Below are positions 50,060 through 58,877 of a stretch of DNA of 64,000 nucleotides, in pieces. The position numbers were made by a program, and so were the translations under genes. Every line of letters starts with the position of its first letter. Position 1 is the first letter of the stretch. This DNA is from Methylobacterium sp. AMS5 (GTDB lineage: Bacteria; Pseudomonadota; Alphaproteobacteria; Rhizobiales; Beijerinckiaceae): contig NZ_CP006992.1 of assembly GCF_001542815.1 (NCBI RefSeq), forward strand, positions 3,663,501 to 3,727,500, given 5' to 3'. The notes under the pieces were generated by a model. It saw nothing but the letters and a program-made list of their open reading frames with translations. It had not been told where the DNA came from and made no database searches.

Positions 50060-51775
50060 TCAGCCTCCGGTCGCGAAGGTCTGCCCGGCCGCCCCGGCAA
50101 AGTGCTCGACCACCGGGCCGAGCGCCAGCGAAGGGAAGAAGGTCAGGCCGCCGATGATCAGCACCACGCCGACGAGGAGGCCGACGAACAGCCCGCCATG
50201 GGTCGGGAAGGTGCCGGCGGAGGCCGGGACCCGCTTCTTGGCGGCGAGCGAGCCGGCGATGGCCAGAACGGGGATCTTCACGAAGAAGCGGCCGACGAGC
50301 ATGCCGATGGCCAGCGTCGTGTTGTAGAACAGCGTGTTGGCCGTCAGCCCGCCGAAGGCCGAGCCGTTGTTGGCGGCAGCCGAGGTGTAGGCGTAGAGGA
50401 TCTCCGAGAAGCCGTGCGGGCCGGCATTCGCGGGCCCGGCGAGACCGGCCGGCACCACCGTGGCAAAAGCCGTGAAGCCCAGCATCATCAGCGGCAGGCA
50501 GAGGATGCCGAGCATCGCCATCTTCACCTCGCGCGCCTCGATCTTCTTGCCGAGATATTCGGGGGTGCGTCCGACCATCAGGCCTGCCACGAAGATCGCG
50601 ACCACGACGAAGACCAGCATGCCGTAGAGGCCCGCGCCGACGCCGCCGATGATCACTTCGCCGAGCTGCATGTTGAGCAGCGGGATCAGCCCGCCCAGCG
50701 CGGTAAAGCTGTCATGCATGGCGTTGACCGCACCGCAGGAGGCGGCCGTCGTGATCACCGCGAAGAGCGCCGAGGCGGCGATGCCGAAGCGGACCTCCTT
50801 GCCCTCCATGTTGCCGCCGGTCAGTCCGAGGTTGGACAGGACGCCGTGGGCGCTGGCCTCGGCCCAGTAGGTCACGCCGACGCCGGCGATGAAGAGCAGG
50901 CCCATCGCGGTGAGGATCGCCCAGCCTTGCCGCTCGTCCCCGACCATGCGGCCGAAGACGTTGGTGAGCGCGGCGCCGATCACGAAGATCGAGAGCATCT
51001 GCAGGAGGTTCGAGAGCGCCGTCGGGTTCTCGAAAGGATGGGCGGCGTTGGCGTTGAAGAAGCCGCCGCCGTTGGTCCCCAGCATCTTGATCGCGACCTG
51101 GCTCGCCACCGGCCCGACCGCGATGGTCTGCCTCGCGCCCTCCAGCGTCGTCGCCTCGACGTAGGGCGAAAGCGTCTGCGGCATGCCCTGGGAGACGTAG
51201 AACAGGGCCAGCACGCTGCAGAGCGGCAGCAGCACGTAGAGGGTGGCACGGGTCATATCGACCCAGAAGAAGCCCAGCGTCTTTGTCGAAGCCCGAGCGA
51301 AGCCGCGGATCAGCGCGACGGCGACCGCCATGCCCGACGCCGCCGAGACGAAGTTCTGGACCGTGAGCCCGAGCATTTGGCTGAGGTACGAGAGCGTGGT
51401 CTCGCCACTATAGGACTGCCAGTTGGTGTTGGTGACGAAGCTCGTCGCGGTGTTGAAGGCGAGGTCGGGCGCCACCGCCGCCTGCTCGGCTGGGTTCAGC
51501 GGCAACAGCGCCTGCAGGCGCAGGAGGGCGTAGAGCAGGACAAAGCCGGCCACGTTGAACAGGACCATCGCCCCTGCGTAGCCGAGCCAGGTCTGCTCCT
51601 GACGGGCGTCGATGCCGGAGATGCGCAAGAGCCCGCGCTCGACAGGCGCGAGCACGGGAGAGAGGAGGTTGCGCTCGCCGTTGAAGACGCGGGTCATGTA
51701 CCCGCCGAGTGGCCGCACGAGCGCCAGCACGACCGCGCCGTACAGCGCGATCTGCATCCAGCCGTTGAGTGTCAT
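50060..51775 (-). CDS. kdpA: KdpA potassium-channel subunit
   Basis: 571 aa, about ten helices. Selectivity-filter-like loops: [58 protein letters not shown] and [13 protein letters not shown], the four KdpA P-loop regions. Standard length. ATG at 51775, 22 bases after kdpF. Confidence 0.97.
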   Translation of the reverse strand: MTLNGWMQIALYGAVVLALVRPLGGYMTRVFNGERNLLSPVLAPVERGLLRISGIDARQEQTWLGYAGAMVLFNVAGFVLLYALLRLQALLPLNPAEQAAVAPDLAFNTATSFVTNTNWQSYSGETTLSYLSQMLGLTVQNFVSAASGMAVAVALIRGFARASTKTLGFFWVDMTRATLYVLLPLCSVLALFYVSQGMPQTLSPYVEATTLEGARQTIAVGPVASQVAIKMLGTNGGGFFNANAAHPFENPTALSNLLQMLSIFVIGAALTNVFGRMVGDERQGWAILTAMGLLFIAGVGVTYWAEASAHGVLSNLGLTGGNMEGKEVRFGIAASALFAVITTAASCGAVNAMHDSFTALGGLIPLLNMQLGEVIIGGVGAGLYGMLVFVVVAIFVAGLMVGRTPEYLGKKIEAREVKMAMLGILCLPLMMLGFTAFATVVPAGLAGPANAGPHGFSEILYAYTSAAANNGSAFGGLTANTLFYNTTLAIGMLVGRFFVKIPVLAIAGSLAAKKRVPASAGTFPTHGGLFVGLLVGVVLIIGGLTFFPSLALGPVVEHFAGAAGQTFATGG

Positions 51776-51797
51776 GGAAGTCAGTCCTGGGGGCCGC

Positions 51798-51887
51798 TCA
51801 GAACCGCTCGGGGCGGACGAGGGCGTAGGTGAGGTAGACGAGGAGCCCGGTGGTCACGAGGGCGCCGAGGGCGAGGTCGAGGGTCAT
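51798..51887 (-). CDS. kdpF: KdpF, small stabilising subunit of the Kdp complex (29 aa)
   Basis: [19 protein letters not shown] then [10 protein letters not shown]: a single hydrophobic helix ending in the family-typical YAL-x-RPERF. Too short for ordinary gene calling, but its position before kdpA and its C-terminus are diagnostic. Confidence 0.93.
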   Translation of the reverse strand: MTLDLALGALVTTGLLVYLTYALVRPERF

Positions 51888-51898
51888 GGCGGCTTGCC

Positions 51899-51982
51899 TC
51901 AGAGGCGCTCGCAGAGCGCGGCATAGCCGGCGACCAGGCCGAAGAAGGCGAGGCCCCCGAGCAGGAAGACGATGTCGAGCAT
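51899..51982 (-). CDS. 27-aa single-helix protein leading the kdp operon
   Basis: ATG at 51982, reading MLDIVFLLGGLAFFGLVAG then YAALCERL, TGA at 51899, 11 bases before kdpF. One membrane helix with a Y-x3-C-E-R-L tail. From memory, short ORFs with a similar Y-x3-C-x-R-L end precede kdpF in other Proteobacteria; not checked here. The ribosome site is weak. Function unknown; a Kdp-associated microprotein is the likely reading. Confidence 0.65.
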   Translation of the reverse strand: MLDIVFLLGGLAFFGLVAGYAALCERL

Positions 51983-52062
51983 GGTGTGTCCGTATCCAGT
52001 CGGTCCGCCGGCTGCGGGTGCCCCGCGGCCGACCCGGGCCGGTCCTGAATGTGGACGGGAAC

Positions 52063-52117
52063 CGCGTTAGGGTTCGAGACGGAAAGGGATACGATCTCAT
52101 AAGGATCGCATTAGGAT
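52063..52117 (-). promoter_or_regulatory. 55-nt element upstream of kdp, copy 2
   Basis: Minus-strand sequence from ATCCTAATGCG to CTCGAACCCTAACGCG, 80 bases upstream of the 27-aa gene, matching 42972-43026 at 41 of 55 positions with the same spacing and orientation relative to the downstream gene. Candidate KdpE binding region or promoter core. Confidence 0.6.
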
Positions 52118-52502
52118 CGGCCCGATTCCGAGCGTCCCGTCATCCCTCGGCGATGGCCGCATCAAGGGTAACGGAATCCGAGATTGGGCGCTTGCCTTGC
52201 GGCCCGGTCGACCGGCCGCCTTGCGCGGCCGCCCCTGAGGAAGACCGGCGAGGTTCTTTAGACTTGCGCCGGGGCTCGGCCCGCATGCCGCTCAGGCATG
52301 GCGCAAGCGTTTTGCAGCGAAATCAGGCCCCGCCATTCGAAGCCGTTGAGCGGATAACCGGTCGGCTTGCCCGCGTGACGAAGTGTCTCTCACAGAACTC
52401 CCGCTGCGTCGCCGTGCCCAGAACGGAGACGATCGGTGATCGGGTGTTTTGTGAGGCACTCTCAGCCAGAGCCGAAACGGCGGTGCTGTGCTGGAACCCA
52501 GG
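52118..52502. other. Intergenic, no gene seen
   Basis: About 385 bases between the kdp control element and the ackA stop. Holds GTTTTGTGAGGCACTCTC (near 52445-52462), sharing 16 bases with a site near 36719; it may be a remnant of an insertion sequence end. No open frame is convincing. Confidence 0.5.
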
Positions 52503-53687
52503 TCAGGCCGAAAGCACTTGGCTGCCGACACTGCGTGCAATCGGCAATTCTTCATCAGCGGGAATAACGTAGACAGGGATCGTCGCTCCATCGGCGCTGA
52601 TTCTGACAGTGTTGGCCGCGTTGCGATCCTCATCCAGGCGGATGCCGGTCCAGGCCAAGCCCTGGGCGATTGCCGAACGGATTCGGGCCGAGCGTTCGCC
52701 GATGCCGGCGGTGAAGACGAAGGCGTCCAGGCCGCCGAGGGCCGCCATCATCGAACCGGCCTCGCGCACGACGCGGTAGGCGAACAAGTCGAGCGCTTCC
52801 GTGGCCCGGGGCTCCTCGCTCGCCAGAAGGGTGCGCGCGTCGTTGCTGATGCCGGAGACGCCCAGCAGGCCCGAGCGCCGGTTCAGGATCTCGGAAACCT
52901 CCGCCGGTGTCATGCCGCGCTGCTCGATCAGGTACAGCACGAGACCGGCATCGATGGCGCCGCAGCGCATCCCCATCATCAGACCGTCGAGGGCGGTGAA
53001 GCCCATGGTGGTGGCGATGCTGCGCCCTTCGCGCATCGCGCAGAGGCTCGCGCCGTGGCCGAGATGGGCAACGATCACCCGTCCCTGCGCAACGTCGCCG
53101 GCAATGTCCGGCAGCACATCGGCGATGTGCTGGTAGGAGAGACCGTGGAAACCGTAGCGGATAAGGCCCTGATCGGTCAGCGCGTGCGGAATCGCGAAGA
53201 GCTGGGCGAGCCGCGGCATCGACCGATGGAAGGCCGTATCGAAACAGGCGAGCTGCGGCAGATCGGGCCAAGCCTTCGCCACCGCCCGGATCGCCGCGAG
53301 ATTGTGCGGCTGGTGCGCCGGGGCGAGCGGGATCAACCCTTCGAGGCTCGTCATCACATCATCGTCGATCACGACCGGCGCCGAGAAATCCGGGCCGCCA
53401 TGGACGACGCGGTGCCCGGCCGCGCGAAGGTCGAGGTGGTCCGCGCAGCGCAGGCGATCGAGGAGCCAATGCGTGGCGGCTTCGTGACGGCTGCCCTCCG
53501 GCAGCACCGCCCCGTCGAACAGATGCGCCTTCGCCCCGGCGGCGCCCCCGAACCGCGCCGCGCTCCCGATCCCCTCGATGCCGCCGCGGCAGAGCGGTTC
53601 GAGCGTATCGGCCCGGAAGAGCGCGAATTTCACGCTCGATGAGCCGGCGTTGAGCACCAGAATGGCGGCGTCCTCGGTGCGCGTCAT
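52503..53687 (-). CDS. ackA: Acetate kinase AckA
   Basis: 394 aa, interconverts acetyl phosphate plus ADP and acetate plus ATP in the cytosol. ASKHA blocks: ILVLNAGSSSVKFALF, HRVVHGGPDFSAPVVI, CFDTAFHRSMP, RYGFHGLSYQHIADVLP, VIVAHLGHGASLCAMREGRSIATTMGFTALDGLMMGMRCG, VFTAGIGERSARIRSAIAQGL. Here it is paired with xsc, whose product is acetyl phosphate, so it likely harvests ATP from sulfonate carbon; no phosphotransacetylase gene is in the window. Same strand as the iclR-type gene, 37 bases downstream of it. Confidence 0.95.
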   Translation of the reverse strand: MTRTEDAAILVLNAGSSSVKFALFRADTLEPLCRGGIEGIGSAARFGGAAGAKAHLFDGAVLPEGSRHEAATHWLLDRLRCADHLDLRAAGHRVVHGGPDFSAPVVIDDDVMTSLEGLIPLAPAHQPHNLAAIRAVAKAWPDLPQLACFDTAFHRSMPRLAQLFAIPHALTDQGLIRYGFHGLSYQHIADVLPDIAGDVAQGRVIVAHLGHGASLCAMREGRSIATTMGFTALDGLMMGMRCGAIDAGLVLYLIEQRGMTPAEVSEILNRRSGLLGVSGISNDARTLLASEEPRATEALDLFAYRVVREAGSMMAALGGLDAFVFTAGIGERSARIRSAIAQGLAWTGIRLDEDRNAANTVRISADGATIPVYVIPADEELPIARSVGSQVLSA

Positions 53688-53724
53688 GGGGCGTGTCTCC
53701 TCTCCCGGCGCGCCCCTCGGGCGC

Positions 53725-54501
53725 TTATCGCAGCGTGACGGCCATGGCTTCGGCCGCCTCTCGCAGGGTTGGCAGACGCTCGGCCGCGTTCGCGCGGGAG
53801 ACCCGCACCACCGGCGCCTGGAGCGCGAGGGCAGCGATGCAGTCGCGTCCGTTGTGATCGAAGATCGGCACGGCCACGCAGAACAGGCCGGATAGGAATT
53901 CTTCGTCGTCGAAGGCATAGCCGTCGCGCTTGATCCGGCCGAGTTCGGCCCGGAGCGCGTCCGCATCGGCGAGGGTGTTGGCCGTGTATCGCTCCAGCGT
54001 CAGCGAGCCGATCAAGCGGTCGCGCTTGGCCGGCGGCATCATCGCCAGGAACAGCTTGCCACTCGCCGAGGCGTGGGCCGGTACGCGCGACCCCTTCTGG
54101 AAGGCGACGCGCAAGGGTGCGGCAGCCTCGACGCGGTCGAGATACATGACCTCGCTGCCCTCCAGCACCGTGAGGTTGCAGGATTCGCCCATCGTACGAA
54201 CCACCCGCTCGAGGAGCTGATGACGCTGGGTCGAGCCGGAATTGTTCGACAGGATCGCGAAGGCCAGCGCCGTGGCGCGCGCCGCGAGTTCGTAGCGTCG
54301 TCCGTCCGGCATCCGTCGCAGCAGGTCGGCGCCCTCCAGCATGCTCAGCCACCGGTGCAGGGTGGGCTTGGGCAGGCTCGCCGCCTCCGTGAGTTCCGCG
54401 AGCGTGGGCGGATGATCCATCTCGGCGATGATCTCCAACAGGCTGAACGCCTTCAGGGCCGGCGAGGATTCGGGAGCATCATCCATGGTTGCAGGCTTCA
54501 T
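53725..54501 (-). CDS. IclR-family regulator (candidate sulfonate/isethionate regulator)
   Basis: 258 aa. Winged helix SPALKAFSLLEIIAEMDHPPTLAELTEAASLPKPTLHRWLSMLEGADLLRRMPDGRRYEL; effector domain VMYLDRVEAAAPLRVAFQKGSRVPAHASASGKLFLAMM, with the C-terminal half GYAFDDEEFLSGLFCVAVPIFDHNGRDCIAALALQAPV. Lies between ackA (same strand) and divergent xsc; IclR regulators named IseR accompany isethionate genes in other bacteria, which fits the rest of this cluster. Effector unproven. Confidence 0.88.
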   Translation of the reverse strand: MKPATMDDAPESSPALKAFSLLEIIAEMDHPPTLAELTEAASLPKPTLHRWLSMLEGADLLRRMPDGRRYELAARATALAFAILSNNSGSTQRHQLLERVVRTMGESCNLTVLEGSEVMYLDRVEAAAPLRVAFQKGSRVPAHASASGKLFLAMMPPAKRDRLIGSLTLERYTANTLADADALRAELGRIKRDGYAFDDEEFLSGLFCVAVPIFDHNGRDCIAALALQAPVVRVSRANAAERLPTLREAAEAMAVTLR

Positions 54502-54710
54502 ATTCCAAATTCCTGAACGTAGAAAGCAAAAAAACGAGATTTCGATTGCATACGGGTGCGGCCGGGCGCTAAGTTTCGGTCAGATGAGGATGCAGCCGGC
54601 ATGGCGTGTCCTCCATCGGAGCGGCCCGACCGCCATGGCCACGCGCCGCCGTCCGAGCCGACGAACGACCATCACAACGACTTGGCAAAGCCAGGGTGGG
54701 AGAGCGCGCC

Positions 54711-56486
54711 ATGAGGATGACCACGGAAGAGGCCTTCATCAAAGTCCTGCAGATGCACGGGATCGAGCATGCCTTCGGCATCATCGGCTCGGCGATGATG
54801 CCGGTCTCCGATCTGTTCCCGAGGGCCGGCATCACCTTCTGGGACTGCGCCCATGAGAGCAACGCCGCCCTCATCGCCGACGGCTATTCCCGCGTGACCG
54901 GCAAGATGGCGATGGCGGTCGCCCAGAACGGACCGGGCGTGACCGGCTTCGTCACGGCGATCAAGACCGCCTACTGGAATCACACGCCGATGCTGCTGGT
55001 CACGCCGCAGGCGGCCAACAAGACGATCGGCCAGGGCGGCTTCCAGGAAGTCGAGCAGATGGCTCTGTTCGAGGACATGGTCTGCTATCAGGAGGAGGTC
55101 CGCGACCCGACCCGCGTCGCCGAGGTGCTCAACCGGGTGATCGAGAAGGCGTGGCGCGGCTGCGCGCCGGCACAGATCAACATCCCGCGCGATTTCTGGA
55201 CGCATCAGATCGATGTCGCGTTGCCGCAAATCGTCCGGCTGGAGCGGCCGACCGGCGGTCGGCAGGCGATCGCCGAGGCCGCGGCGCTGCTGTCGGGTGC
55301 GAAGTTCCCCGTGATCCTGAATGGGGCCGGTGTCGTCATCGGCGACGCGATCCGGGAATCCGTCGCGCTCGCCGAACGGCTCGATGCGCCGGTGGCCTGC
55401 GGCTACCAGCACAACGACTCCTTCCCGGGCTCGCACCCCCTCGCCGTTGGCCCGCTCGGCTACAACGGGTCGAAGGCGGCGATGGAGCTCATCGCCAAGG
55501 CCGATGTGGTGCTGGCACTCGGCACCCGCCTCAACCCATTCTCGACGCTGCCCGGCTACGGCATCGAGTACTGGCCCAAGAACGCCAAGATCATCCAGGT
55601 CGACATCAATCCCGATCGGATCGGCCTGACCAAGACGATCTCGGTCGGCATCTGCGGCGATGCCAAGCACGTCGCGCGCGAACTCCTGCAGCAGCTGTCC
55701 CCAGAGGCGGGCAATGACGGCCGCGAAGAGCGGCAGGCACAGATCCACCGTACCAAGTCCGCCTGGGCGCAGGCGCTGTCGTCGATGGATCACGAGGACG
55801 ACGACGAGGGCACGAACTGGAACGTGGCGGCACGCGAGCGCGAGAGCGGGAAGATGTCGCCGCGCCAAGCGTGGCGCGCGATTCAAGCCGGCTTGCCTTT
55901 CGAGGCGATCCTGTCGACCGATATCGGCAACAACTGCGCGATCGGCAACGCCTATCCGACCTTCGAGCAGGGGCGTAAGTACTTGGCGCCGGGCATGTTC
56001 GGTCCCTGCGGCTACGGCTTCCCGGCGATCATCGGCGCCAAGATCGGCTGCCCCGACGTGCCTGTCTTCGGCTTTGCCGGTGACGGCGCCTTCGGCATCT
56101 CGATGAACGAGATGACCTCGATCGGCCGGGATGAGTGGCCGGCGGTCACCATGGTGATCTTCCGCAATTTCCAGTGGGGCGCCGAGAAGCGGAACTCGAT
56201 CCTCTGGTACGACAACAACTTCGTCGGAACCGAGCTCGACACGAAGCTGAGCTACGCGAAGATCGCGGAAGGGTGCGGGTTCCGGGGCGTGCGCGTCGAG
56301 ACGCAGGGGGCGCTGACCGAGGCGATCCAGCAGGCCACCGAGGCTCAGGCCGACGGCGTGACGACCTTCATCGAGGTGATGCTCAATCAGGAGCTCGGCG
56401 AACCCTTCCGCCGTGACGCGATGAAGAAGCCGGTCGTTGTCGCCGGCATCGACCGCCGCGACATGCGGCCCCAGCAGCCCGCTTGA
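54711..56486 (+). CDS. xsc: Sulfoacetaldehyde acetyltransferase Xsc
   Basis: 591-aa ThDP enzyme: sulfoacetaldehyde plus phosphate gives acetyl phosphate plus sulfite. N-terminal MTTEEAFIKVLQMHGIEHAFGIIGSAMMPVSDLFP with the catalytic Glu in CAHESNAALIADGYSR; middle domain with GYQHNDSFPGSHPLAVGPLGYNGSKAAM; ThDP motif GFAGDGAFGISMNEMTSIGRDEWPAVTMVIFRNFQWGAEKRN. The strings IIGSAMMP and QWGAEKRNSILWYD mark Xsc rather than acetolactate synthase. Start ATG at 54711 (a second ATG at 54717 also works) after GGTGGGAGAG. Divergent from iclR, convergent with the sulfite dehydrogenase genes. Confidence 0.96.
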   Translation: MRMTTEEAFIKVLQMHGIEHAFGIIGSAMMPVSDLFPRAGITFWDCAHESNAALIADGYSRVTGKMAMAVAQNGPGVTGFVTAIKTAYWNHTPMLLVTPQAANKTIGQGGFQEVEQMALFEDMVCYQEEVRDPTRVAEVLNRVIEKAWRGCAPAQINIPRDFWTHQIDVALPQIVRLERPTGGRQAIAEAAALLSGAKFPVILNGAGVVIGDAIRESVALAERLDAPVACGYQHNDSFPGSHPLAVGPLGYNGSKAAMELIAKADVVLALGTRLNPFSTLPGYGIEYWPKNAKIIQVDINPDRIGLTKTISVGICGDAKHVARELLQQLSPEAGNDGREERQAQIHRTKSAWAQALSSMDHEDDDEGTNWNVAARERESGKMSPRQAWRAIQAGLPFEAILSTDIGNNCAIGNAYPTFEQGRKYLAPGMFGPCGYGFPAIIGAKIGCPDVPVFGFAGDGAFGISMNEMTSIGRDEWPAVTMVIFRNFQWGAEKRNSILWYDNNFVGTELDTKLSYAKIAEGCGFRGVRVETQGALTEAIQQATEAQADGVTTFIEVMLNQELGEPFRRDAMKKPVVVAGIDRRDMRPQQPA

Positions 56487-56502
56487 GGGGCGCCGTACCT
56501 CA

Positions 56503-56603
56503 GAGCATCGTCCTTTTCCGAAAGCCGGCAACCACCTTTCGGGATGATGCTCCAAGACCAAACGAAGCGCCCGGAACCGCATCGTCGATCAGGTTCCGGG
56601 CGC
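56503..56603. repeat. Dispersed palindromic repeat, copy 3 (inverted), acting as bidirectional terminator
   Basis: Two consecutive hairpins. The first (56503-56552) is nested: GAGCATCGTCC/GGATGATGCTC outside, CCGAAAG/CTTTCGG inside. The second (56567-56603) has perfect 12-bp arms GCGCCCGGAACC and GGTTCCGGGCGC. They sit between convergent xsc and soxD-like genes. The first hairpin is the reverse complement of the 16454-16501 unit. Confidence 0.85.
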
Positions 56604-56621
56604 CCTCAGGGCAAATGCCCG

Positions 56622-57164
56622 TCAGCGCGTATCGGGGCGCGGGTCGGGAACGAACCCGTCGCGGTTCGGCATCCTCACCGCCGGGAGCGTCCTGGCGTCC
56701 ATGACCGCATCGTCCGGGACGAGACCGTTCAGGTTGAGGACGTAGGCGACGACCGCGTAGACCTCGTCGGGGCTCAGCGATTGCGGCGCGTTCATCGGCA
56801 TGGCGCGGTGGATATAGTCGAATAGGGTCGGTGCGTAGGGCCAGAAGCTGCCGACCGTCTTCACCGGTTTGGGCGAGGCCAGCGAGCCGTGGCCGCCGGC
56901 CAGCCGGTCGCCGACGCCGCCTTCTCCCTGAGCGCCGTGGCAGGAAGCGCACTGGGCCTCGAACAGCGCGCGACCCTGTTCGACGCTGCCGTGGCCCGGC
57001 GGGAGCTTCCTGCCGTCGCGGTCGATATCGATGTTCCAGCCCGCGATCTCCCCGTCGGTCGGGGCCCGTCCGAAGCCGTAGCGGCCTTCGGCGTGGGCGC
57101 ACGCGCCGAACAGCGTCAGAGGGATCGCGATCGCCAGAAGCCGCCTGCGCTCAAACATAGCCAT
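56622..57164 (-). CDS. soxD: SoxD-like c-type cytochrome, partner of the SoxC-like subunit
   Basis: 180 aa from the ATG at 57164 (MAMFERRRLLAIAIPLTLFGACAHA), a Sec signal peptide. One haem c site CASCHGAQGEGG near residue 77, axial Met candidate in IHRAMPMNAPQSLSPDEVYAVVAYVLNLNGLV. The order GRAPTDGEIAGWNIDIDRDGRKLPPGHGSVEQGRALFEAQ...WPYAPTLFDYIHRAMP is that of SoxD. Overlaps the SoxC-like gene by 14 bases. Takes electrons from the molybdenum subunit in the periplasm. The other sox genes are not in the window. Confidence 0.88.
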   Translation of the reverse strand: MAMFERRRLLAIAIPLTLFGACAHAEGRYGFGRAPTDGEIAGWNIDIDRDGRKLPPGHGSVEQGRALFEAQCASCHGAQGEGGVGDRLAGGHGSLASPKPVKTVGSFWPYAPTLFDYIHRAMPMNAPQSLSPDEVYAVVAYVLNLNGLVPDDAVMDARTLPAVRMPNRDGFVPDPRPDTR

Positions 57165-58440
57165 TCGACACCTCGCCGTCGGCGGCAATCCGCCAGGGGA
57201 CGACCGCGTTGTTGTGGTAGAACGACTTCATGCCGCGAACCGTCGTCAGAGCCTCGAAGCTCGGCTGCACATAGCCCGTCTCGTCGGTGGCGCGGCTCAG
57301 GATCGTCGTCGGCCGGCCGTCCCAGGTCCACGGGTAGCGAAAGCGGGTGAAGGCACGGCTCAGGACCGGCTCCTGCAGTCCGGCGGGCTGCCACGTGCCG
57401 CCGCCGTCGACCGAGACCTCGACCCCGGTGATGCGCCCGCGGCCGCTCCAGGCGAGACCGGTGATCTCGTTGAAGCCTCCGGCGATCCTGTGCGTGCCGG
57501 AGGGTCGCGTGATGATCGACTTGGCCTCCATGGTGAAGGTGAACTGGCGCGCCGTGCCGTCGGGCATCGAATCCGTGTACTTGGCGGTCTCCTCCCGCGA
57601 GTAGGCGGGCTCGGCGACGACGTTGAGGCGGCGAAGCCACTTCACGCTCATGTTGCCCTCGAAGCCCGGGAGCAGGAGGCGGAGCGGGTATCCCTGCTGC
57701 GGGCGCAGCCGCTCACCATTCTGGCTGAAGACGAGCAGGGCGTCGTCGAGGCACTTCTCCAGCGGCACGCTGCGTGTGAGGGCGGCGGCATCGGCGCCCT
57801 CGGCGACGACCCACCGCGCCTCCGGGGTTACACCGACCTCGTCGAGGATCGTCTTGAGCCGGACGCCCGTCCACTCGCAGCAGCTCGCCAAGCCGACCAG
57901 ATCGGAAGCCGTCTTGGCCTGCTTGATCGCCTCAAAGCCGGGATTGCCGGAGCATTCCAGGAAGTAGATGCGGGATTCGGTGGGAAACCGCCGCAACTCG
58001 CCCATGGTCAGGAGCAGGGGACGTTCGACCAGGCCGTGGATCATCAGGCGGTGCTGAGCGGGATCGATGGCGGGGATACCGCCGTGATGCCGCTCGTAGA
58101 ACAAACCGTTCGGCGTGATGATACCGTCGAGATCCTGCAGCGGCGTGCGGCTGGCGGAGGAGGTGTACTGCTTGCCGTTCTTCGGCACGTTGCGGATGAC
58201 GCCCCTCTCGAATTCCGAGGGCGTGCCGTAGAGCTGACTGCCGACATCCGCGCCCGGCTCCTTCATCCAGCGCGGCACGTTCGGGGGCGTGTCGTCGAGG
58301 ACCGGTGCCGGCTCCGACCGTGCCGGCGAGGCCACCCCACCGGCGAGGCTTCCGCCGACGAGGGCGGAGCCGGCAGCCAGGATCTGCCGGCGGGAGCGCG
58401 GCACCCGCGTGACCGCTTTCGTTCCGTCGTCGTCGCTCAT
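57151..58440 (-). CDS. soxC: SoxC-like molybdenum sulfite/sulfane dehydrogenase
   Basis: 429 aa, Tat signal (SRRQILAAGSALVGGSLAGGVASPARS). Sulfite-oxidase fold: TPLQDLDGIITPNGLFYERHHGGIPAIDPAQHRLMIHGLVERPL, molybdenum Cys in IYFLECSGNPGFEA, SCCEWTGVRLKTILDEVGV, QGYPLRLLLPGFEGNMSVKWLRRL, and the Mo-co dimerisation domain with GVEVSVDGGGTWQPA. The LQDLxGIITPNGLxxERHHxGxP string marks SoxC rather than SorA. In this cluster it probably oxidises sulfite released by Xsc, or sulfane sulfur; which cannot be told from sequence. Confidence 0.88.
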   Translation of the reverse strand: MSDDDGTKAVTRVPRSRRQILAAGSALVGGSLAGGVASPARSEPAPVLDDTPPNVPRWMKEPGADVGSQLYGTPSEFERGVIRNVPKNGKQYTSSASRTPLQDLDGIITPNGLFYERHHGGIPAIDPAQHRLMIHGLVERPLLLTMGELRRFPTESRIYFLECSGNPGFEAIKQAKTASDLVGLASCCEWTGVRLKTILDEVGVTPEARWVVAEGADAAALTRSVPLEKCLDDALLVFSQNGERLRPQQGYPLRLLLPGFEGNMSVKWLRRLNVVAEPAYSREETAKYTDSMPDGTARQFTFTMEAKSIITRPSGTHRIAGGFNEITGLAWSGRGRITGVEVSVDGGGTWQPAGLQEPVLSRAFTRFRYPWTWDGRPTTILSRATDETGYVQPSFEALTTVRGMKSFYHNNAVVPWRIAADGEVSNGYV

Positions 58441-58527
58441 CGGATCCTCCTGCCGTTCACGCGGATCGCGGAGCGTCCGCGGCGGCGAAGCCCTGCGATC
58501 CTACGCCCGAGAGGGTATCTTGGGCGA

Positions 58528-58866
58528 TCAGTAGGTGGCCGCCAAGTAATCCGCGATGGCCTTGGCGTCGGCCTCCGCGATCGGTGCGCCGTAGACCTTG
58601 ATCATCTTGGTGACTTCCGCCGACCAGAAGGCATGGCCCTTTTTGGCCGGCTGCATGGCGATGTAGTCCGGTGAGTGGCAGGTCAGGCAATGGGCCTCGG
58701 CGATCTCGGCGCCGGGGCCGGGCCGGAACTTGGCCGTCTCCTCCGGCAGGTCGTAGGCAACCGGTCCGGCACCGGCGGTCCCGGTCGAGACGGCAAAGAG
58801 AGCCAGGGCGGCAAAGCTTGAGCAAGCGAGGCCCGGGCGGGCGGGGCGCGCAGCAGATCGTGTCAT
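58528..58866 (-). CDS. sorB: SorB, c-type cytochrome subunit of sulfite dehydrogenase
   Basis: 112 aa. Signal peptide ending near GTAGAGP; haem c site CLTCHSPDYIAMQP at about residues 60-64; axial Met in EVTKMIKVYGAPI. Matches the small SorB cytochrome of SorAB enzymes. ATG at 58866, 11 bases after sorA, so co-translated. Confidence 0.9.
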   Translation of the reverse strand: MTRSAARPARPGLACSSFAALALFAVSTGTAGAGPVAYDLPEETAKFRPGPGAEIAEAHCLTCHSPDYIAMQPAKKGHAFWSAEVTKMIKVYGAPIAEADAKAIADYLAATY

Positions 58867-58877
58867 GAACCCCTCCT

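Noticed and set aside
52292-52633. 113-codon minus-strand frame overlapping the ackA 3' end
   Set aside because: Mostly an alternative frame of ackA plus spacer; no domain seen.
54502-54710. Extending xsc to an upstream start in the same frame (54606)
   Set aside because: The added residues are Arg/Pro-rich and do not belong to the ThDP fold; the ATG at 54711 follows a good purine stretch.
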